A stretch of 64,000 nucleotides of DNA from Massilia sp. PDC64 (GCF_900101265.1 NZ_FMZS01000017.1:1-64000), one strand, 5' to 3'; positions 1 through 9,720 are shown, counted from the first letter of the stretch. The notes: generated by a model from the sequence alone, not told the origin. Numbers and translations: made by a program.

Positions 1-260
1 AGCGGGATGACGTGGTCGTCCTTGCGCAGGCTCGTCACGCCCGGACCGACGTCGACGACGACGCCGGCGCCCTCATGGCCGAGGATGGCCGGGAAAATGC
101 CTTCCGGGTCGGCGCCGGACAGCGTGTAGTAATCGGTATGGCAGATGCCCGTCGCCTTGACTTCGACGAGTACCTCGCCCGCCTTCGGCCCCTCGAGCTC
201 GACCTCTTCGATCGTCAGCGGTTTCCCTGCCTGCCATGCAATCGCGGCCCTGGTTTTCAT
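1..260 (-). CDS. Class III alcohol dehydrogenase / S-(hydroxymethyl)glutathione dehydrogenase (N-terminal part, cut by window edge)
   Basis: Only the first 86 codons are inside the window; the gene continues past position 1. The minus-strand translation begins [15 protein letters not shown] and contains [12 protein letters not shown] and [10 protein letters not shown], the catalytic zinc-binding Cys/His and the GHE motif of zinc-dependent medium-chain dehydrogenases. The wording ([13 protein letters not shown]) is that of the glutathione-dependent formaldehyde dehydrogenase class, which oxidises the formaldehyde-glutathione adduct in the cytoplasm. The ATG at 258-260 is the natural start of the family. 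An esterase partner (frmB), if present, would lie outside the window. Confidence 0.9.
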   Translation of the reverse strand, partial: MKTRAAIAWQAGKPLTIEEVELEGPKAGEVLVEVKATGICHTDYYTLSGADPEGIFPAILGHEGAGVVVDVGPGVTSLRKDDHVIP

Positions 261-321
261 GTTTTCTGTCCCTGGAAGATGATGAAAGAAAGTTCGGCAT
301 GATACCAAGCCGGCAAAAAAC

Positions 322-960
322 CTACTTTGCCTTCAACCGTCCCGCGAACGCCCCGTGCAAGCTGTTGAGTAATTCCTCCGCCGACACGAGCTGCTCGGCC
401 ACTTCGTTGATCTTGCGCCGGCTCGAGCGCGCATGGTCGCGCAGCACTTCGAATGCCGTGTTGCGGTCCGTCTGGTAGCGCGCCATCAGCAAACCCACGG
501 CCAGGCTCGTCTCGCGGCCCGCCGCCAGCGCGGCGTTCAGGTTCGCTTCCGTGCGGCGCAGCTGGCGGATCTCGTCGGCGCGGGCGAGCGCGGATTCGAA
601 TGCGGGCAACAGCCGCGCGGCATCGACCGGCTTGACGACGAAGCCGACGGCACCGTGGCTGGCGGCCTGGCGGGCCGTCTCGGCATCGTCCACCGACGAC
701 AGGAACATGAACGCGACGGACGTGTGGTCCTTCAGGCGGCGCGCCAGGTCGAGGCCGGACATGCCGGGCATGCTGATGTCCAGCAGGGCCAGCGCGATGT
801 CCGCTTCGCGCTCGGCCACGCGCTGCAGCGCTTCGGCGGCGGACTCGGCCGCCACCGTGTCGTAGCCGGCGTGGTCCAGGACGGTTTTCAGGTAGTCGAG
901 CAGGAGGGGATCGTCGTCGACCAGGAGGATCAGCCGGCGGGGCAGTACTGACGCGCTCAT
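322..960 (-). CDS. Response regulator with C-terminal ANTAR RNA-binding domain
   Basis: 212 residues from the ATG at 960. Residues about 9-125 are a CheY-like receiver with the acidic pair DDD near 15-17, phospho-acceptor D61 (ALLDISMPG) and K in VVKPVD. Residues about 150-205 form an ANTAR module ([17 protein letters not shown], then [21 protein letters not shown]), as in AmiR/NasT regulators that bind terminator-overlapping hairpins in nascent RNA and cause antitermination. A longer reading frame runs upstream, but the extra 36 residues look non-coding and the receiver starts just after the chosen ATG. No cognate kinase or nitrate/amide operon is adjacent, so the target is unknown. Confidence 0.88.
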   Translation of the reverse strand: MSASVLPRRLILLVDDDPLLLDYLKTVLDHAGYDTVAAESAAEALQRVAEREADIALALLDISMPGMSGLDLARRLKDHTSVAFMFLSSVDDAETARQAASHGAVGFVVKPVDAARLLPAFESALARADEIRQLRRTEANLNAALAAGRETSLAVGLLMARYQTDRNTAFEVLRDHARSSRRKINEVAEQLVSAEELLNSLHGAFAGRLKAK

Positions 961-1037
961 TGTTATGGTTCTCGCAGCGTGAGGTTGCACGCGACCGTTG
1001 CGGCGCGCAGTCGCATGGGCGCCTGCGGCGCGCCAAA

Positions 1038-1068
1038 AATATAGCACGTTGACAAGCGGTCTCGTCAA
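1038..1068 (-). promoter_or_regulatory. Candidate promoter of the ANTAR regulator
   Basis: On the minus strand, TTGACG (1063-1068) is followed after 19 bases by TATATT (1038-1043). The spacer is longer than the ideal 17, so the call is tentative. The site overlaps a plus-strand TTGACA (1049-1054). Confidence 0.35.
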
Positions 1069-1092
1069 AGAAATTCACATTGTCTGCGCTTA

Positions 1093-1108
1093 CGCAACAA
1101 CTGTTGCG
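1093..1108. promoter_or_regulatory. 16-bp palindrome, possible operator upstream of the protease
   Basis: CGCAACA-AC-TGTTGCG is a perfect 7+7 inverted repeat lying between the two divergent genes and about 25 bases before a -10-like TATAAC. Its size suits a dimeric repressor or activator; the protein that binds it is unknown. Confidence 0.35.
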
Positions 1109-1275
1109 CACGATTGAAAACTGATTGCGTATGTATAACTTCTCAAAATAAACTGATTTTTGCTGCCCGAATCGGGTAGCGAAGATGTATCGGTAGTTAA
1201 AGAAGTACGACCAATAAGCGGCGGCTCACAAGGCCAGCCGCGATAACGATATTTTCTTAGACGGAGAAAACACCG

Positions 1276-2850
1276 ATGAATCAGAAATACACTCGCGCAT
1301 CGAAGATGGTCCCGGCCCTCGGGCTGTGCGTGGCGGCCCTGGCCGTCGCGTTCTCGGGCAGTGTGTCGGCCGCGCCCGACACGACCCGCGTGATCGTCGC
1401 CTTCAAACCGGGATCGGCTGCGAACATCAAGTCCGCCGTGGCGGCCGCCCGGGGCACGGTCAAGCAGGAAATCTTCAACATGAACGCGATGGCCATCGAA
1501 GTGCCGAAGGCCGCGCTGCAAGGCCTGCAGCACAATCCGAACGTGGAATACGTCGAGGAAGACGTGATCCGCAAACCGTTCGCGCTGACGACGCCGTCCA
1601 CCGGCGTGCCGTACACGGCCGGCCAGCTGGTCCCGTACGGCATCAAGCTCGTGCAGGCCGACCAGCTGTCGGACGCGAACACGAGCAACCGCAAGATCTG
1701 CATCATCGACTCGGGCGTGGATTTCAGCCATGAAGACCTGAAGGACAACGGCGCCAACGTGACCGGCGAATACGATTCCGGCACCGGCTGGTGGTACACG
1801 GACGAAACCCACCACGGCACCCACGTGTTCGGCACCATCGCGGGTGTCAACAACGGCCTGGGTGTCGTCGGCGTGAACCCGAACAAGCAGCTCAAGCTGC
1901 ACATCGTGAAGGTGTTCGGCAAGGACGGCGCGTGGACCTATTCGTCGACGCTGGCCAGCGCGGCGAATAAATGCGGCGCGGCGGGTGCGAACATCATCAC
2001 GATGTCGCTGGGCGGCGGTGCCAGGAGCATGACGGAGCAGAAAGCGTTCGACAGCCTGCAGACCAAGGGCGTCCTGTCGATCGCGGCGGCCGGCAACGAC
2101 GGCAATGCCACCACCTCCTACCCGGCCGGCTACGGCAGCGTGATGTCGGTGGCGGCCGTGGACGAAAACAAGGTCGTCGCCTCGTTCTCGCAATACAACA
2201 GCGACGTGGAGATCGCCGGTCCGGGCGTGGCCGTGCTGTCGACCGTCCCGATGGGCACCGGCGTCGACACGGCACTGACCGTCGGCTCGACGAACTACGC
2301 CTCGTCCGCGATGGAAGGCTCGCCCGTCAAGACCGCCACGGCACCGCTGGCCGACTTCGGCATCGGCGACACCGTCAACACGGCCGTTTCCGGCAAGGTC
2401 TGCCTGATCCAGCGCGGCACCGTCGACTTCGCGACCAAGGTCAGCAACTGCCAGAACAGCGGCGGCGTGGGCGCCATCGTGTACAACAACGTGGCCGGCA
2501 GCTTCGGTGGCACGCTGGGCACGACCGTGACGACGATCCCGTCGGTGACCGCCTCCGACACGGACGGCGCCGCGATGAAGGGCCAGCTGGGCCAGAGCGC
2601 GACGGTGGCCGTGAAGGCGTCGAACTACGCCTACTTCGACGGCACGTCGATGGCCACGCCGCACGTGTCGGCCGTCGCCGCACTGGTCTGGAGCTACTTC
2701 CCGACCTGCACGGGTGCCCAGATCCGCACGTCGCTGGACAACAGCGCGCTCGACCTGGGCACGGCCGGCCGCGACACCAAGTACGGCTACGGTCTCGTGC
2801 AGGCCAAGGCGGCGTACGATCGCATCAAGGCACTGGGCTGCGGTAAATAA
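1276..2850 (+). CDS. Secreted S8 family serine protease (subtilisin-like) with inserted PA domain
   Basis: 524 residues. A Sec signal peptide (residues 1 to about 33, ending SVSAA) is followed by an I9 inhibitor-type propeptide (about 37-98) and a subtilase domain with catalytic D145 (IIDSGVD), H180 (HGTHVFG), oxyanion N274 (AAGNDG) and S458 (GTSMATPHV). Between N274 and S458 sits a protease-associated insert (about 340-440, GKVCLIQRGTVDF and GAIVYNN), known from several secreted subtilases and thought to affect substrate access. The protein ends soon after the catalytic domain (LGCGK), with no C-terminal sorting domain. Expected to act outside the cell on proteins after propeptide removal. 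A strong terminator follows. Confidence 0.95.
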   Translation: MNQKYTRASKMVPALGLCVAALAVAFSGSVSAAPDTTRVIVAFKPGSAANIKSAVAAARGTVKQEIFNMNAMAIEVPKAALQGLQHNPNVEYVEEDVIRKPFALTTPSTGVPYTAGQLVPYGIKLVQADQLSDANTSNRKICIIDSGVDFSHEDLKDNGANVTGEYDSGTGWWYTDETHHGTHVFGTIAGVNNGLGVVGVNPNKQLKLHIVKVFGKDGAWTYSSTLASAANKCGAAGANIITMSLGGGARSMTEQKAFDSLQTKGVLSIAAAGNDGNATTSYPAGYGSVMSVAAVDENKVVASFSQYNSDVEIAGPGVAVLSTVPMGTGVDTALTVGSTNYASSAMEGSPVKTATAPLADFGIGDTVNTAVSGKVCLIQRGTVDFATKVSNCQNSGGVGAIVYNNVAGSFGGTLGTTVTTIPSVTASDTDGAAMKGQLGQSATVAVKASNYAYFDGTSMATPHVSAVAALVWSYFPTCTGAQIRTSLDNSALDLGTAGRDTKYGYGLVQAKAAYDRIKALGCGK

Positions 2851-2872
2851 TCCGTCGTTTTGCAGCACGAAG

Positions 2873-2902
2873 AGGGGCGCCACGAGCGCCCCTTTTTCTT
2901 TT
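2873..2902 (+). terminator. Rho-independent terminator of the S8 protease gene
   Basis: Stem AGGGGCGC (2873-2880) and GCGCCCCT (2886-2893) with a five-base loop, followed by a T-rich run. It lies 22 bases after the protease stop. Confidence 0.88.
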
Positions 2903-2920
2903 ACGGCCGCGTAATCCATC

Positions 2921-2926
2921 TATAAT
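2921..2926 (+). promoter_or_regulatory. -10 box of the valS promoter
   Basis: A perfect TATAAT lies 37 bases before the valS ATG and just after the preceding terminator. No good -35 is visible at the right distance, and the region before the start has only a weak ribosome site. Confidence 0.5.
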
Positions 2927-2962
2927 GGTCGTTTTCGCAAATCCAGCCTATACAGCCACATC

Positions 2963-5761
2963 ATGGAATTAGCCAAGTCTTTCGAGCCAGCCGACATCGA
3001 ACAATTCTGGCGCACGGAATGGGAACAGCGCGGTTACTTCGCCGCGTCGATGGACGACGGGAAGCCGTCGTTCAGCATCCAGCTGCCGCCGCCGAACGTG
3101 ACGGGCACCCTGCACATGGGCCACGCCTTCAACCAGACCGTCATGGATGGCCTGACCCGCTATTACCGCATGCGTGGCTTTAATACCGCGTGGATCCCGG
3201 GCACCGACCACGCCGGCATCGCGACGCAGATCGTCGTGGAGCGCCAGCTCGACGCGCAGAAGATCTCGCGCCACGACCTGGGCCGCGAAGCCTTCGTCGA
3301 GAAGGTCTGGGAGTGGAAGGAAAAATCGGGCAGCACCATCACGGGCCAGATGCGCCGCCTGGGCGCGTCCGCCGACTGGAACCGCGAATACTTCACGATG
3401 GACGAGCCGCGCTCGAAGACCGTCACCGAAGTGTTCGTGCGCCTGTTCGAGCAGGGCCTGATCTACCGCGGCAAGCGCCTCGTCAACTGGGACCCGGTGC
3501 TGGGCACGGCCGTCTCCGACCTCGAAGTGGTGTCGGAAGAAGAAGACGGTTCGATGTGGTACATCCAGTACCCGCTGGCGGATGGCAGCGGCCACCTGAC
3601 GGTCGCGACGACGCGTCCGGAAACGATGCTGGGCGACGTCGCCGTCGCCGTCGACCCGACCGACGAACGCTACACGCACCTGCACGGCAAGATGCTCAAG
3701 CTGCCGCTCGTCGGCCGCGAGATCCCCGTCATCGCCGATTCCTACGTGGATAAAGCGTTCGGCACGGGCTGCGTGAAGATCACGCCGGCGCACGACTTCA
3801 ACGACTACGCCGTCGGCCAGCGCCACAACCTGCCGATGCCGTCGATCATGACGCTCGAGGCGAAGATCACGGACGACGCGCCGGCAGCCTACCGCGGCCT
3901 GGACCGCTTCGAAGCGCGCAAGAAGATCGTCGCCGACCTGGAAGCGCAAGGCCTGCTGGAACAGGTCAAGCCGCACAAGCTGCAGGTGCCGCGCGGCGAC
4001 CGCACGGGCGTCGTCATCGAGCCGATGCTGACGGACCAGTGGTTCGTCGCGATGAGCAAGCCGGCGCCGGAAGGCACGCACAACCCGGGCAAGTCGATCA
4101 CCGACGTGGCCCTGGAAAAAGTCGCGAGCGGCGAGATCAAATTCGTCCCGGAGAACTGGACGACCACGTACAACCAGTGGCTGAACAACATCCAGGACTG
4201 GTGCATCTCGCGCCAGCTGTGGTGGGGCCACCGCATCCCCGCCTGGTACGGTCCGAACGGCGAAGTCGTCGTCGCGCGCAACGAGGAAGAGGCGCAGCAG
4301 AAGGCGCGTGCGGCCGGCATCCAGGGTGAACTGAAGCGCGACGACGACGTGCTGGACACGTGGTTCTCGTCGGCGCTCGTCCCGTTCTCGACGGTCGGCT
4401 GGCCGGAGCAGACGAAGGACATGGACCTGTTCCTGCCCTCCTCCGTCCTCGTCACCGGCTTCGACATCATCTTCTTCTGGGTCGCGCGCATGGTCATGAT
4501 GACGGCGCACTTCACCGGCAAGGTCCCGTTCAAGACCGTGTACGTGCACGGCCTCGTGCGGGATTCGTCGGGCCAGAAGATGTCGAAATCGAAGGGCAAC
4601 ACGCTCGATCCGATCGACCTGATCGACGGCATCGACGTGGAGTCGCTCGTCACGAAGCGCACCACCGGCCTGATGAATCCGAAGGCCGCCGAGAAGATCG
4701 CCAAGGCGACGCGCAAGGAATTCCCGGAAGGGATCCCGGCATTCGGCACGGATGCCGTGCGCTTCACGATGGCGAGCTACGCCTCGCTGGGCCGCAACAT
4801 CAACTTCGACCTGGGCCGCTGCGAAGGCTACCGCAACTTCTGCAACAAGCTGTGGAACGCCACCCGCTTCGTGCTGATGAACACGGAGGGTAAAGACTGC
4901 GGCAAGCCGGACGCCGCCGACTATTCGCAGGCCGACCGCTGGATCATCTCGCGCCTGAACCGCGTCGAACTGGACGTGGCCAAGGGCTTCGAGGACTACC
5001 GCTTCGACAACATCGCGAACAGCATCTACAGCTTCGTGTGGGACGAGTACTGCGACTGGTACCTGGAACTGGCGAAGGTGCAGGTCCAGCAGGGCACGGA
5101 AGCGCAGCAGCGCGCCACCCGCCATACCCTGCTGCGCGTGCTGGAAGTCGTGCTGCGCCTCGCGCATCCGATCATCCCGTTCGTCACCGAAGCGCTGTGG
5201 CAGGCCGTCGCGCCGCTGGCCGGCAAAACCGGCGACACCATCATGCTGCAACCGTACCCGGTCGCCGACGAGTCCCTGATCGACGCGGAAGCGGAAAGCT
5301 GGATGGAGCAGTTCAAGAAGGTCACCGACGCGACCCGCAACCTGCGCGGCGAAATGAAGCTGGCGCCGTCCGTGCGCGTGCCGCTGATCGTCGAGCCGGC
5401 GAACGACGCCGACCGCGCGGCCGCACAAGGCTTCGCGCCGTACGTCGCGCTGCTGGCCAAGCTGTCGGACGTGCAGATCGTCGACGCGCTGCCGGATTCG
5501 CCGGCCGCCGTCGCCATCGTCGGCACGACCAAGCTGATGCTGAAGGTGGAGATCGACGTCGCGGCCGAGCGCGAGCGCCTGAAAAAGGAAATCGCGCGCA
5601 TCGAAGGCGAGATCGCGAAAGCGAACGGCAAGCTGTCCAGCGAAAGCTTCGTCGCCCGCGCACCGGCGGCCGTCGTCGCGCAGGAACGCGAACGCCTGGA
5701 AAACTTCAGCGCCACGCTGGCCAAGCTGAACGAACAGTTCGCCAAGCTGCCGCCGGCCTGA
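2963..5761 (+). CDS. valS: Valine--tRNA ligase
   Basis: 932 residues, the normal size of bacterial ValRS. Class I signatures are visible: HMGH at residues 51-54 ([15 protein letters not shown]) and KMSKS at 539-543. The CP1 editing domain (about 200-390) carries [15 protein letters not shown], which deacylates Thr-tRNA(Val). An anticodon-binding helical domain follows, with a C-terminal coiled-coil arm (about 865-930, rich in [11 protein letters not shown]-type heptads). Charges tRNA(Val) with valine in the cytosol. Flanked by its own -10 box and a terminator, so probably transcribed alone. Confidence 0.98.
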   Translation: MELAKSFEPADIEQFWRTEWEQRGYFAASMDDGKPSFSIQLPPPNVTGTLHMGHAFNQTVMDGLTRYYRMRGFNTAWIPGTDHAGIATQIVVERQLDAQKISRHDLGREAFVEKVWEWKEKSGSTITGQMRRLGASADWNREYFTMDEPRSKTVTEVFVRLFEQGLIYRGKRLVNWDPVLGTAVSDLEVVSEEEDGSMWYIQYPLADGSGHLTVATTRPETMLGDVAVAVDPTDERYTHLHGKMLKLPLVGREIPVIADSYVDKAFGTGCVKITPAHDFNDYAVGQRHNLPMPSIMTLEAKITDDAPAAYRGLDRFEARKKIVADLEAQGLLEQVKPHKLQVPRGDRTGVVIEPMLTDQWFVAMSKPAPEGTHNPGKSITDVALEKVASGEIKFVPENWTTTYNQWLNNIQDWCISRQLWWGHRIPAWYGPNGEVVVARNEEEAQQKARAAGIQGELKRDDDVLDTWFSSALVPFSTVGWPEQTKDMDLFLPSSVLVTGFDIIFFWVARMVMMTAHFTGKVPFKTVYVHGLVRDSSGQKMSKSKGNTLDPIDLIDGIDVESLVTKRTTGLMNPKAAEKIAKATRKEFPEGIPAFGTDAVRFTMASYASLGRNINFDLGRCEGYRNFCNKLWNATRFVLMNTEGKDCGKPDAADYSQADRWIISRLNRVELDVAKGFEDYRFDNIANSIYSFVWDEYCDWYLELAKVQVQQGTEAQQRATRHTLLRVLEVVLRLAHPIIPFVTEALWQAVAPLAGKTGDTIMLQPYPVADESLIDAEAESWMEQFKKVTDATRNLRGEMKLAPSVRVPLIVEPANDADRAAAQGFAPYVALLAKLSDVQIVDALPDSPAAVAIVGTTKLMLKVEIDVAAERERLKKEIARIEGEIAKANGKLSSESFVARAPAAVVAQERERLENFSATLAKLNEQFAKLPPA

Positions 5762-5784
5762 CGCCGCACGTTCTCCCATGAACG

Positions 5785-5816
5785 ACGCGCCGGGTCGACA
5801 CCGGCGCGTTTTTTTA
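5785..5816 (+). terminator. Rho-independent terminator of valS
   Basis: Nine-base stem ACGCGCCGG (5785-5793) / CCGGCGCGT (5801-5809), seven-base loop, then a run of T. It lies 24 bases after the valS stop and just before the DinB gene. Confidence 0.9.
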
Positions 5817-5838
5817 TCGGATACCGACAGGAGCGCAA

Positions 5839-6372
5839 ATGGGGACTTCCCACTTCACACACTTTGCCGCGTACAACGAATGGATGAACCGGAAGCTGTA
5901 CGGCGCGGCCGCCGCGCTGCCGGCGGAGCGCCTGCACGAGAACCGGGGCGCGTTCTTCGGGTCGATCTTCGGGACACTGAACCACCTCGTGATCGCGGAC
6001 CTCATCTGGTTCAAGCGCATCGCCGCCGGCGTGCCCGGGCTCGCGTCCCTGCAATGCCTGGACGCGCTGCCCCGGCCGACGTCGCTTGACCAGCGGCTCT
6101 GCACGACGCTCCCGGAACTGGACGCGCTGCGCGTGACCCTGGACGCGGCCATCATCGGTTTCTGCGCCGAGGTGCAGCCCGGCCAGCTGGACGGCGCATT
6201 CACATGGACCTCGATGAAAGGCATCGCCAGCACGAAGCGGTTGGGCGACGTCCTGCTGCACGTGTTCAACCACCAGACGCACCATCGGGGCCAAGCCACC
6301 ACGCTGTTCTCGCAACTGGGCGTCGACGTCGGGCCGACGGATCTGCTGCTGTTGCTGCCCGAGGCTGCGTGA
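5839..6372 (+). CDS. DinB family protein (putative metal-dependent four-helix-bundle enzyme)
   Basis: 177 residues of the DinB/YfiT-like fold. The N-terminal helix FTHFAAYNEWMNRKLY, the first His in GTLNHLVIADLIWFKR, and the NHQTHHRGQ motif near residue 138 give the three histidines that bind a divalent metal in this family. Some relatives are thiol-dependent transferases (bacillithiol, mycothiol or glutathione); the substrate here cannot be read from sequence. AGGAGCG before the ATG gives a good ribosome site. No damage-inducible (LexA-like) box was noticed upstream. Confidence 0.85.
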   Translation: MGTSHFTHFAAYNEWMNRKLYGAAAALPAERLHENRGAFFGSIFGTLNHLVIADLIWFKRIAAGVPGLASLQCLDALPRPTSLDQRLCTTLPELDALRVTLDAAIIGFCAEVQPGQLDGAFTWTSMKGIASTKRLGDVLLHVFNHQTHHRGQATTLFSQLGVDVGPTDLLLLLPEAA

Positions 6373-6439
6373 CAATGTGCGTCAATACGGCGTAGGCGTT
6401 TCGCTATACTCGTCCGGACTTCATCCAAGGAGAGGACGC

Positions 6440-6937
6440 ATGAAACGCCTGATCCCGCTGCTGCTTGCCTGCGCATGCCACCTGGCCGCCCATGCGGCCG
6501 ACACGCTTCCCGCCCACGTTGCCGGCAGTTGGGGCACCGCCGAATCGCTGCAAGCCGGCGACACGGCGCAAACCGTCCTATACCTGCAAACGGACGGCTA
6601 CGGCCTGATGGCCGGGTCGACCCCGCCGGCCAAGCGCATGGACGGCGTCGACGACGGCAAGCCGGGCCCGCGCGCCATCATCGGCTTTCCGCTCCGCGCC
6701 ACTCTGGACGGCGCCACGCTTCACCTGCGCCCATTCTCGCTGCAAGGCGCACCGGCGGATCAAGCCGCAAAGGTCGCGAACATCGTCATGACCTGCCGCT
6801 ACGACGCGGGCGTGCCCTCCATCGCGTGTGAGGGTCCGGACAAGGCATCGCTCGTCCTGCACCGCCTCGGCGCGACCTTGCCGCCCGAAGCCACCTCGAC
6901 GATCGCAGGCCTGAAAGCGCAGCAAAACGGCTCCTGA
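6440..6937 (+). CDS. Secreted protein of unknown function
   Basis: 165 residues starting at the ATG preceded by AAGGAGAGG (6427-6435); the same frame extends further upstream, but that start would place the signal peptide internally. Residues 1-20 (MKRLIPLLLACACHLAAHAA) are a clear Sec signal peptide. The mature part opens with VAGSWGTAESLQAG and looks like a small beta-rich periplasmic domain, with two cysteines (TCRYDAGVPSIACEG) able to form a disulphide. I do not recognise the family. It precedes another small secreted protein (DUF2147), so both may serve the envelope. Confidence 0.7.
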   Translation: MKRLIPLLLACACHLAAHAADTLPAHVAGSWGTAESLQAGDTAQTVLYLQTDGYGLMAGSTPPAKRMDGVDDGKPGPRAIIGFPLRATLDGATLHLRPFSLQGAPADQAAKVANIVMTCRYDAGVPSIACEGPDKASLVLHRLGATLPPEATSTIAGLKAQQNGS

Positions 6938-7018
6938 GGCCGTTTGGTCGTTTACCGAACGACCGTGCAGTTTGCTACACTGGCAGAGCACGCACCCATA
7001 CATCCAACAGGAGACACC

Positions 7019-7471
7019 ATGCGCCCTCTCGCCCACGCCGCCATCCTCGCCCTTGCCGCCACCCTGGCCGTCCCGCTCGCCTGGGCCCAGGACCCCTCGC
7101 CCGTCGGGCTGTGGAAAACCATCGACGACGCGTCGGGCAAACCCGCCGCCCTGATCCGCATCACGGAGAACCAGGGCGAACTGCAGGGAAAAATCGAAAA
7201 ACTGTTCCGCACGCCGGAAGAAGACCAGAATCCGAAATGCACGCTGTGCCAGGGCGCGCGCAAGGACCAGCCGATCGTCGGCATGACCATCGTCTCGGGC
7301 CTGCGCAAGAACGGCGACGAGTACACGGGCGGCGAGATCCTCGACCCGAAGAACGGCAAGGTCTACAAGAGCAAGCTGAGCGTCCACGAAGGCGGCAAGA
7401 AGCTCGAAGTGCGCGGCTATGTCGGCGTGCCGATGTTCGGGCGGTCGCAAGTCTGGCTGCGCCAGGAATAA
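7019..7471 (+). CDS. DUF2147 family secreted protein
   Basis: 150 residues from the ATG preceded by CAGGAG (7008-7013). A signal peptide (1 to about 23, ending PLAWAQ) is followed by a DUF2147 domain: PVGLWKTIDDASGKPAALIRI, CTLCQGARKDQPIVGMTIV, YTGGEILDPKNGKVYKSKL, GYVGVPMFGRSQVWLR. The family is common in Proteobacteria and Bacteroidetes, is predicted periplasmic with a small beta-barrel fold, and has no settled function. The paired cysteines (CTLC) are typical of it. Confidence 0.88.
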   Translation: MRPLAHAAILALAATLAVPLAWAQDPSPVGLWKTIDDASGKPAALIRITENQGELQGKIEKLFRTPEEDQNPKCTLCQGARKDQPIVGMTIVSGLRKNGDEYTGGEILDPKNGKVYKSKLSVHEGGKKLEVRGYVGVPMFGRSQVWLRQE

Positions 7472-7568
7472 CGACATTTGTAAATACGACATTTGCATGT
7501 CGCGCGCGCCACGGTCGGTGTCGCTATGCTAATCTGGTGAATGTTTCATTCACTCAATTGGCGTTAAC

Positions 7569-7976
7569 ATGATCTTTCTGCGGCTCCTGTCGTTCCTGAT
7601 CGGCATTGGCATCCCGATGGCGTTGCCACTCGTGCTTTCCGATGTCAGCACCCGCGGCATGCCCGGCTGGCCGGTGCTGGGCGGTCTGTTCGGCATGAGC
7701 CTCATCTCCGGCAGCTTCCTGTACATCGCCCTGCTGGCGTCGCGCATGCGCCGCTCCGTCATCCTGCGCATCCTGGGCGGCCTGCTGCTGTTGCTGCCGA
7801 TGGCCGCCAGTCTCGCCGTATTGCTGACGCGTACCCAGGAAGAGATGCTGTGGGCCGGCGGCCTGCTGCTCGCGGGTTCCGTGCTGATGTTCATCAGCTT
7901 CGTCTTCCCCGCCATCCCCGACCGCCGCCAGCGCCCCATGCGCAAGCGCGACCGCCAGGAGCCGGCGCTGTCCTGA
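7569..7976 (+). CDS. Small inner-membrane protein of unknown function
   Basis: 135 residues with four predicted membrane helices (about 4-22, 37-57, 66-88 and 95-118) and a basic cytoplasmic tail (PDRRQRPMRKRDRQEP). No family recognised. The stop lies four bases from the stop of convergent ruvB. The upstream 97 bases contain a short direct repeat (ACGACATTTG twice near 7470-7496) and otherwise nothing clear. Confidence 0.6.
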   Translation: MIFLRLLSFLIGIGIPMALPLVLSDVSTRGMPGWPVLGGLFGMSLISGSFLYIALLASRMRRSVILRILGGLLLLLPMAASLAVLLTRTQEEMLWAGGLLLAGSVLMFISFVFPAIPDRRQRPMRKRDRQEPALS

Positions 7977-7980
7977 TCGG

Positions 7981-9048
7981 CTAGGCCGGCGGGAGGTTGT
8001 CCCACAGGTCGCCCGTCGGGCTGATGCGCGGCGCGGCGATACCGAAATGTTTATAGGCCTGCGGCGTCGCGATGCGGCCGCGCGGCGTGCGCTGCAGGTA
8101 GCCCTGCTGGATCAGGTACGGTTCCAGCACGTCCTCGATGGTGTCCGCCGCTTCGCCGATGGCGGCGGCCAGGTTGCCGATACCGACCGGGCCGCCGGCG
8201 AACTTGAACAGCACCGCTTCCAGCAGCTTCCGGTCCATCACGTCGAAGCCGACCGTATCGACATCCAGCATGCGCAGCGCGCGGTCGGCCATCTCGCGCG
8301 TGATCTCGCCATTGCCCTTCACCTCCGCATAATCGCGCACGCGGCGCAACAGGCGGTTGGCGATACGGGGCGTGCCGCGGGCGCGCTTGGCCACTTCGCG
8401 CGCCCCCTCCTCGTCGATCGGCGCTTCCAGCAGCGCGGCGCTGCGGGCAACGATCTTCGTCAATTCCTCGACGTTGTAGAACTCCAGCCGGGCAACGATG
8501 CCGAAGCGGTCGCGCAGCGGATTCGTCAGCATGCCCGCACGCGTGGTGGCGCCGACGAGCGTGAACGGTTGCAGGTCCAGCTTCACGGAGCGCGCGGCCG
8601 GGCCTTCGCCGATCATGATGTCGATCTGGTAGTCTTCCAGCGCCGGGTACAGGATCTCCTCGACGACCGGAGACAGGCGGTGGATCTCGTCGATGAACAG
8701 GACGTCGTTCGCTTCCAGGTTCGTGAGCAGCGCGGCCAGGTCGCCGGGACGCTCCAGCACGGGGCCGGACGTCTGGCGCAGGTTCACGCCCATCTCGCGC
8801 GCGATGATGTGCGCGAGCGTCGTCTTGCCGAGGCCCGGCGGACCGAACAGCAGCGTATGGTCGAGCGCCTCGCGGCGCTTGCGGGCCGCGTGGATGAAGA
8901 TTTCGAGCTGGTCGCGGATCTTTTCCTGGCCGACGTATTCGTCCAGATGCTTGGGGCGCAACGCGCGCTCGATCGCCTCCTCGTTGGGCGAGGCCGGCGC
9001 GGCGTCGATGATGCGCTGCTCGGTGAAATTGTCGGTCTGGATGCTCAT
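7981..9048 (-). CDS. ruvB: Holliday junction branch migration helicase RuvB
   Basis: 355 residues. AAA+ motor with Walker [10 protein letters not shown] (69-77), Walker B FIDEIH (about 118-123), sensor ATTRAG and the arginine finger region (NPLRDRFG), then a winged-helix DNA-binding domain ([34 protein letters not shown]). Hexameric rings drive branch migration of Holliday junctions with RuvA. Last gene of the dusB-fis-purH-ruvCAB cluster; separated from ruvA by about 90 bases holding a repeat-like palindrome. Confidence 0.98.
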   Translation of the reverse strand: MSIQTDNFTEQRIIDAAPASPNEEAIERALRPKHLDEYVGQEKIRDQLEIFIHAARKRREALDHTLLFGPPGLGKTTLAHIIAREMGVNLRQTSGPVLERPGDLAALLTNLEANDVLFIDEIHRLSPVVEEILYPALEDYQIDIMIGEGPAARSVKLDLQPFTLVGATTRAGMLTNPLRDRFGIVARLEFYNVEELTKIVARSAALLEAPIDEEGAREVAKRARGTPRIANRLLRRVRDYAEVKGNGEITREMADRALRMLDVDTVGFDVMDRKLLEAVLFKFAGGPVGIGNLAAAIGEAADTIEDVLEPYLIQQGYLQRTPRGRIATPQAYKHFGIAAPRISPTGDLWDNLPPA

Positions 9049-9114
9049 TACGTTATCTTAAAATGCTACGTCCGCCGGCACGGACACGATATTTCCGATG
9101 TTGCGTATCACCGC

Positions 9115-9133
9115 GTGGGCACATGGTGCCCAC
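9115..9133. repeat. REP-like palindrome between ruvA and ruvB
   Basis: GTGGGCAC-ATG-GTGCCCAC is a perfect 8+8 inverted repeat in the only intergenic space between ruvA and ruvB. Its form (short GC palindrome followed by CCTACAAA) resembles dispersed extragenic palindromes of betaproteobacteria; whether it recurs in the genome cannot be seen here. A second small hairpin, GTCCG/CGGAC (9070-9085), lies next to it. Confidence 0.5.
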
Positions 9134-9141
9134 CCTACAAA

Positions 9142-9720
9142 TTACGCCTTGGACAACGCCTTCAACGCCAGCTTGATGCCGTCGGACACACTCGTCCCGG
9201 CCGGCATGTTCTTGATCGCGATGAGGGCTTCCTTGTCAGAATACCCCAAAGCCAGCAGCGCATTGAGCACGTCTGCCTGCGCATCGTCGTGCGGCGTGCC
9301 GGCCACGACGCCGATGTCGGCGCCCAGCTTGCCCTTCAGTTCCAGCAGCAGGCGCTCGGCCGTCTTCTTGCCGATGCCGGGCACCTTGACGAGGCGGCCC
9401 GTCTCCTGCAAGGTCACGGCCTGGGCCAGGTCGGCCACCGTCATGCCGGACAGGATGGACAATGCCGTGCGTGCGCCGATGCCGGTGATCTTGATCAGCT
9501 GGCGGAACACGGCGCGCTCGTTCGACGACCCGAAGCCGAACAGCAGGTGCGCATCCTCGCGCACGACGTAGTGCGTGAACAGGGTGACGCGCTCGCCCGT
9601 GTGCGGCAGGTTGTAGAACGTGCTCATCGGCACGTCGACTTCATAGCCGACGCCCTGGCAATCGACGAGCACTTGCGGCGGGTTCTTTTCCAGCAGGACT
9701 CCGGAGAGACGACCGATCAT
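9142..9720 (-). CDS. ruvA: Holliday junction branch migration complex subunit RuvA
   Basis: 192 residues, normal length. N-terminal OB-fold ([28 protein letters not shown]), two helix-hairpin-helix motifs ([15 protein letters not shown] and [16 protein letters not shown]) and a C-terminal UBA-like domain ([17 protein letters not shown]) that contacts RuvB. Binds four-way junctions as a tetramer and loads RuvB rings. Lies 16 bases after ruvC. Confidence 0.98.
   Translation of the reverse strand: MIGRLSGVLLEKNPPQVLVDCQGVGYEVDVPMSTFYNLPHTGERVTLFTHYVVREDAHLLFGFGSSNERAVFRQLIKITGIGARTALSILSGMTVADLAQAVTLQETGRLVKVPGIGKKTAERLLLELKGKLGADIGVVAGTPHDDAQADVLNALLALGYSDKEALIAIKNMPAGTSVSDGIKLALKALSKA

Larger units (their letters stand above)
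961..1275. other. 315-bp divergent control region between the ANTAR regulator and the S8 protease
   Basis: No gene. It holds candidate promoter boxes for both sides, a TTGAC-N10-GTCAA inverted repeat (1049-1068), a 16-bp palindrome CGCAACA-AC-TGTTGCG (1093-1108), a -10-like TATAAC (1134-1139) and a GCGGCT/AGCCGC hairpin (1221-1241) in the protease leader. The protease start is set by GGAG at 1263-1266, nine bases before its ATG. Confidence 0.6.

Noticed and set aside
2969-5779. A 936-codon open frame antisense to valS (and similarly long antisense frames opposite the fusion gene 36279-39860 and metH)
   Set aside because: The translations are Arg/His/Val-rich with no domain, as expected for the antisense of GC-rich genes; the plus-strand genes are unambiguous.
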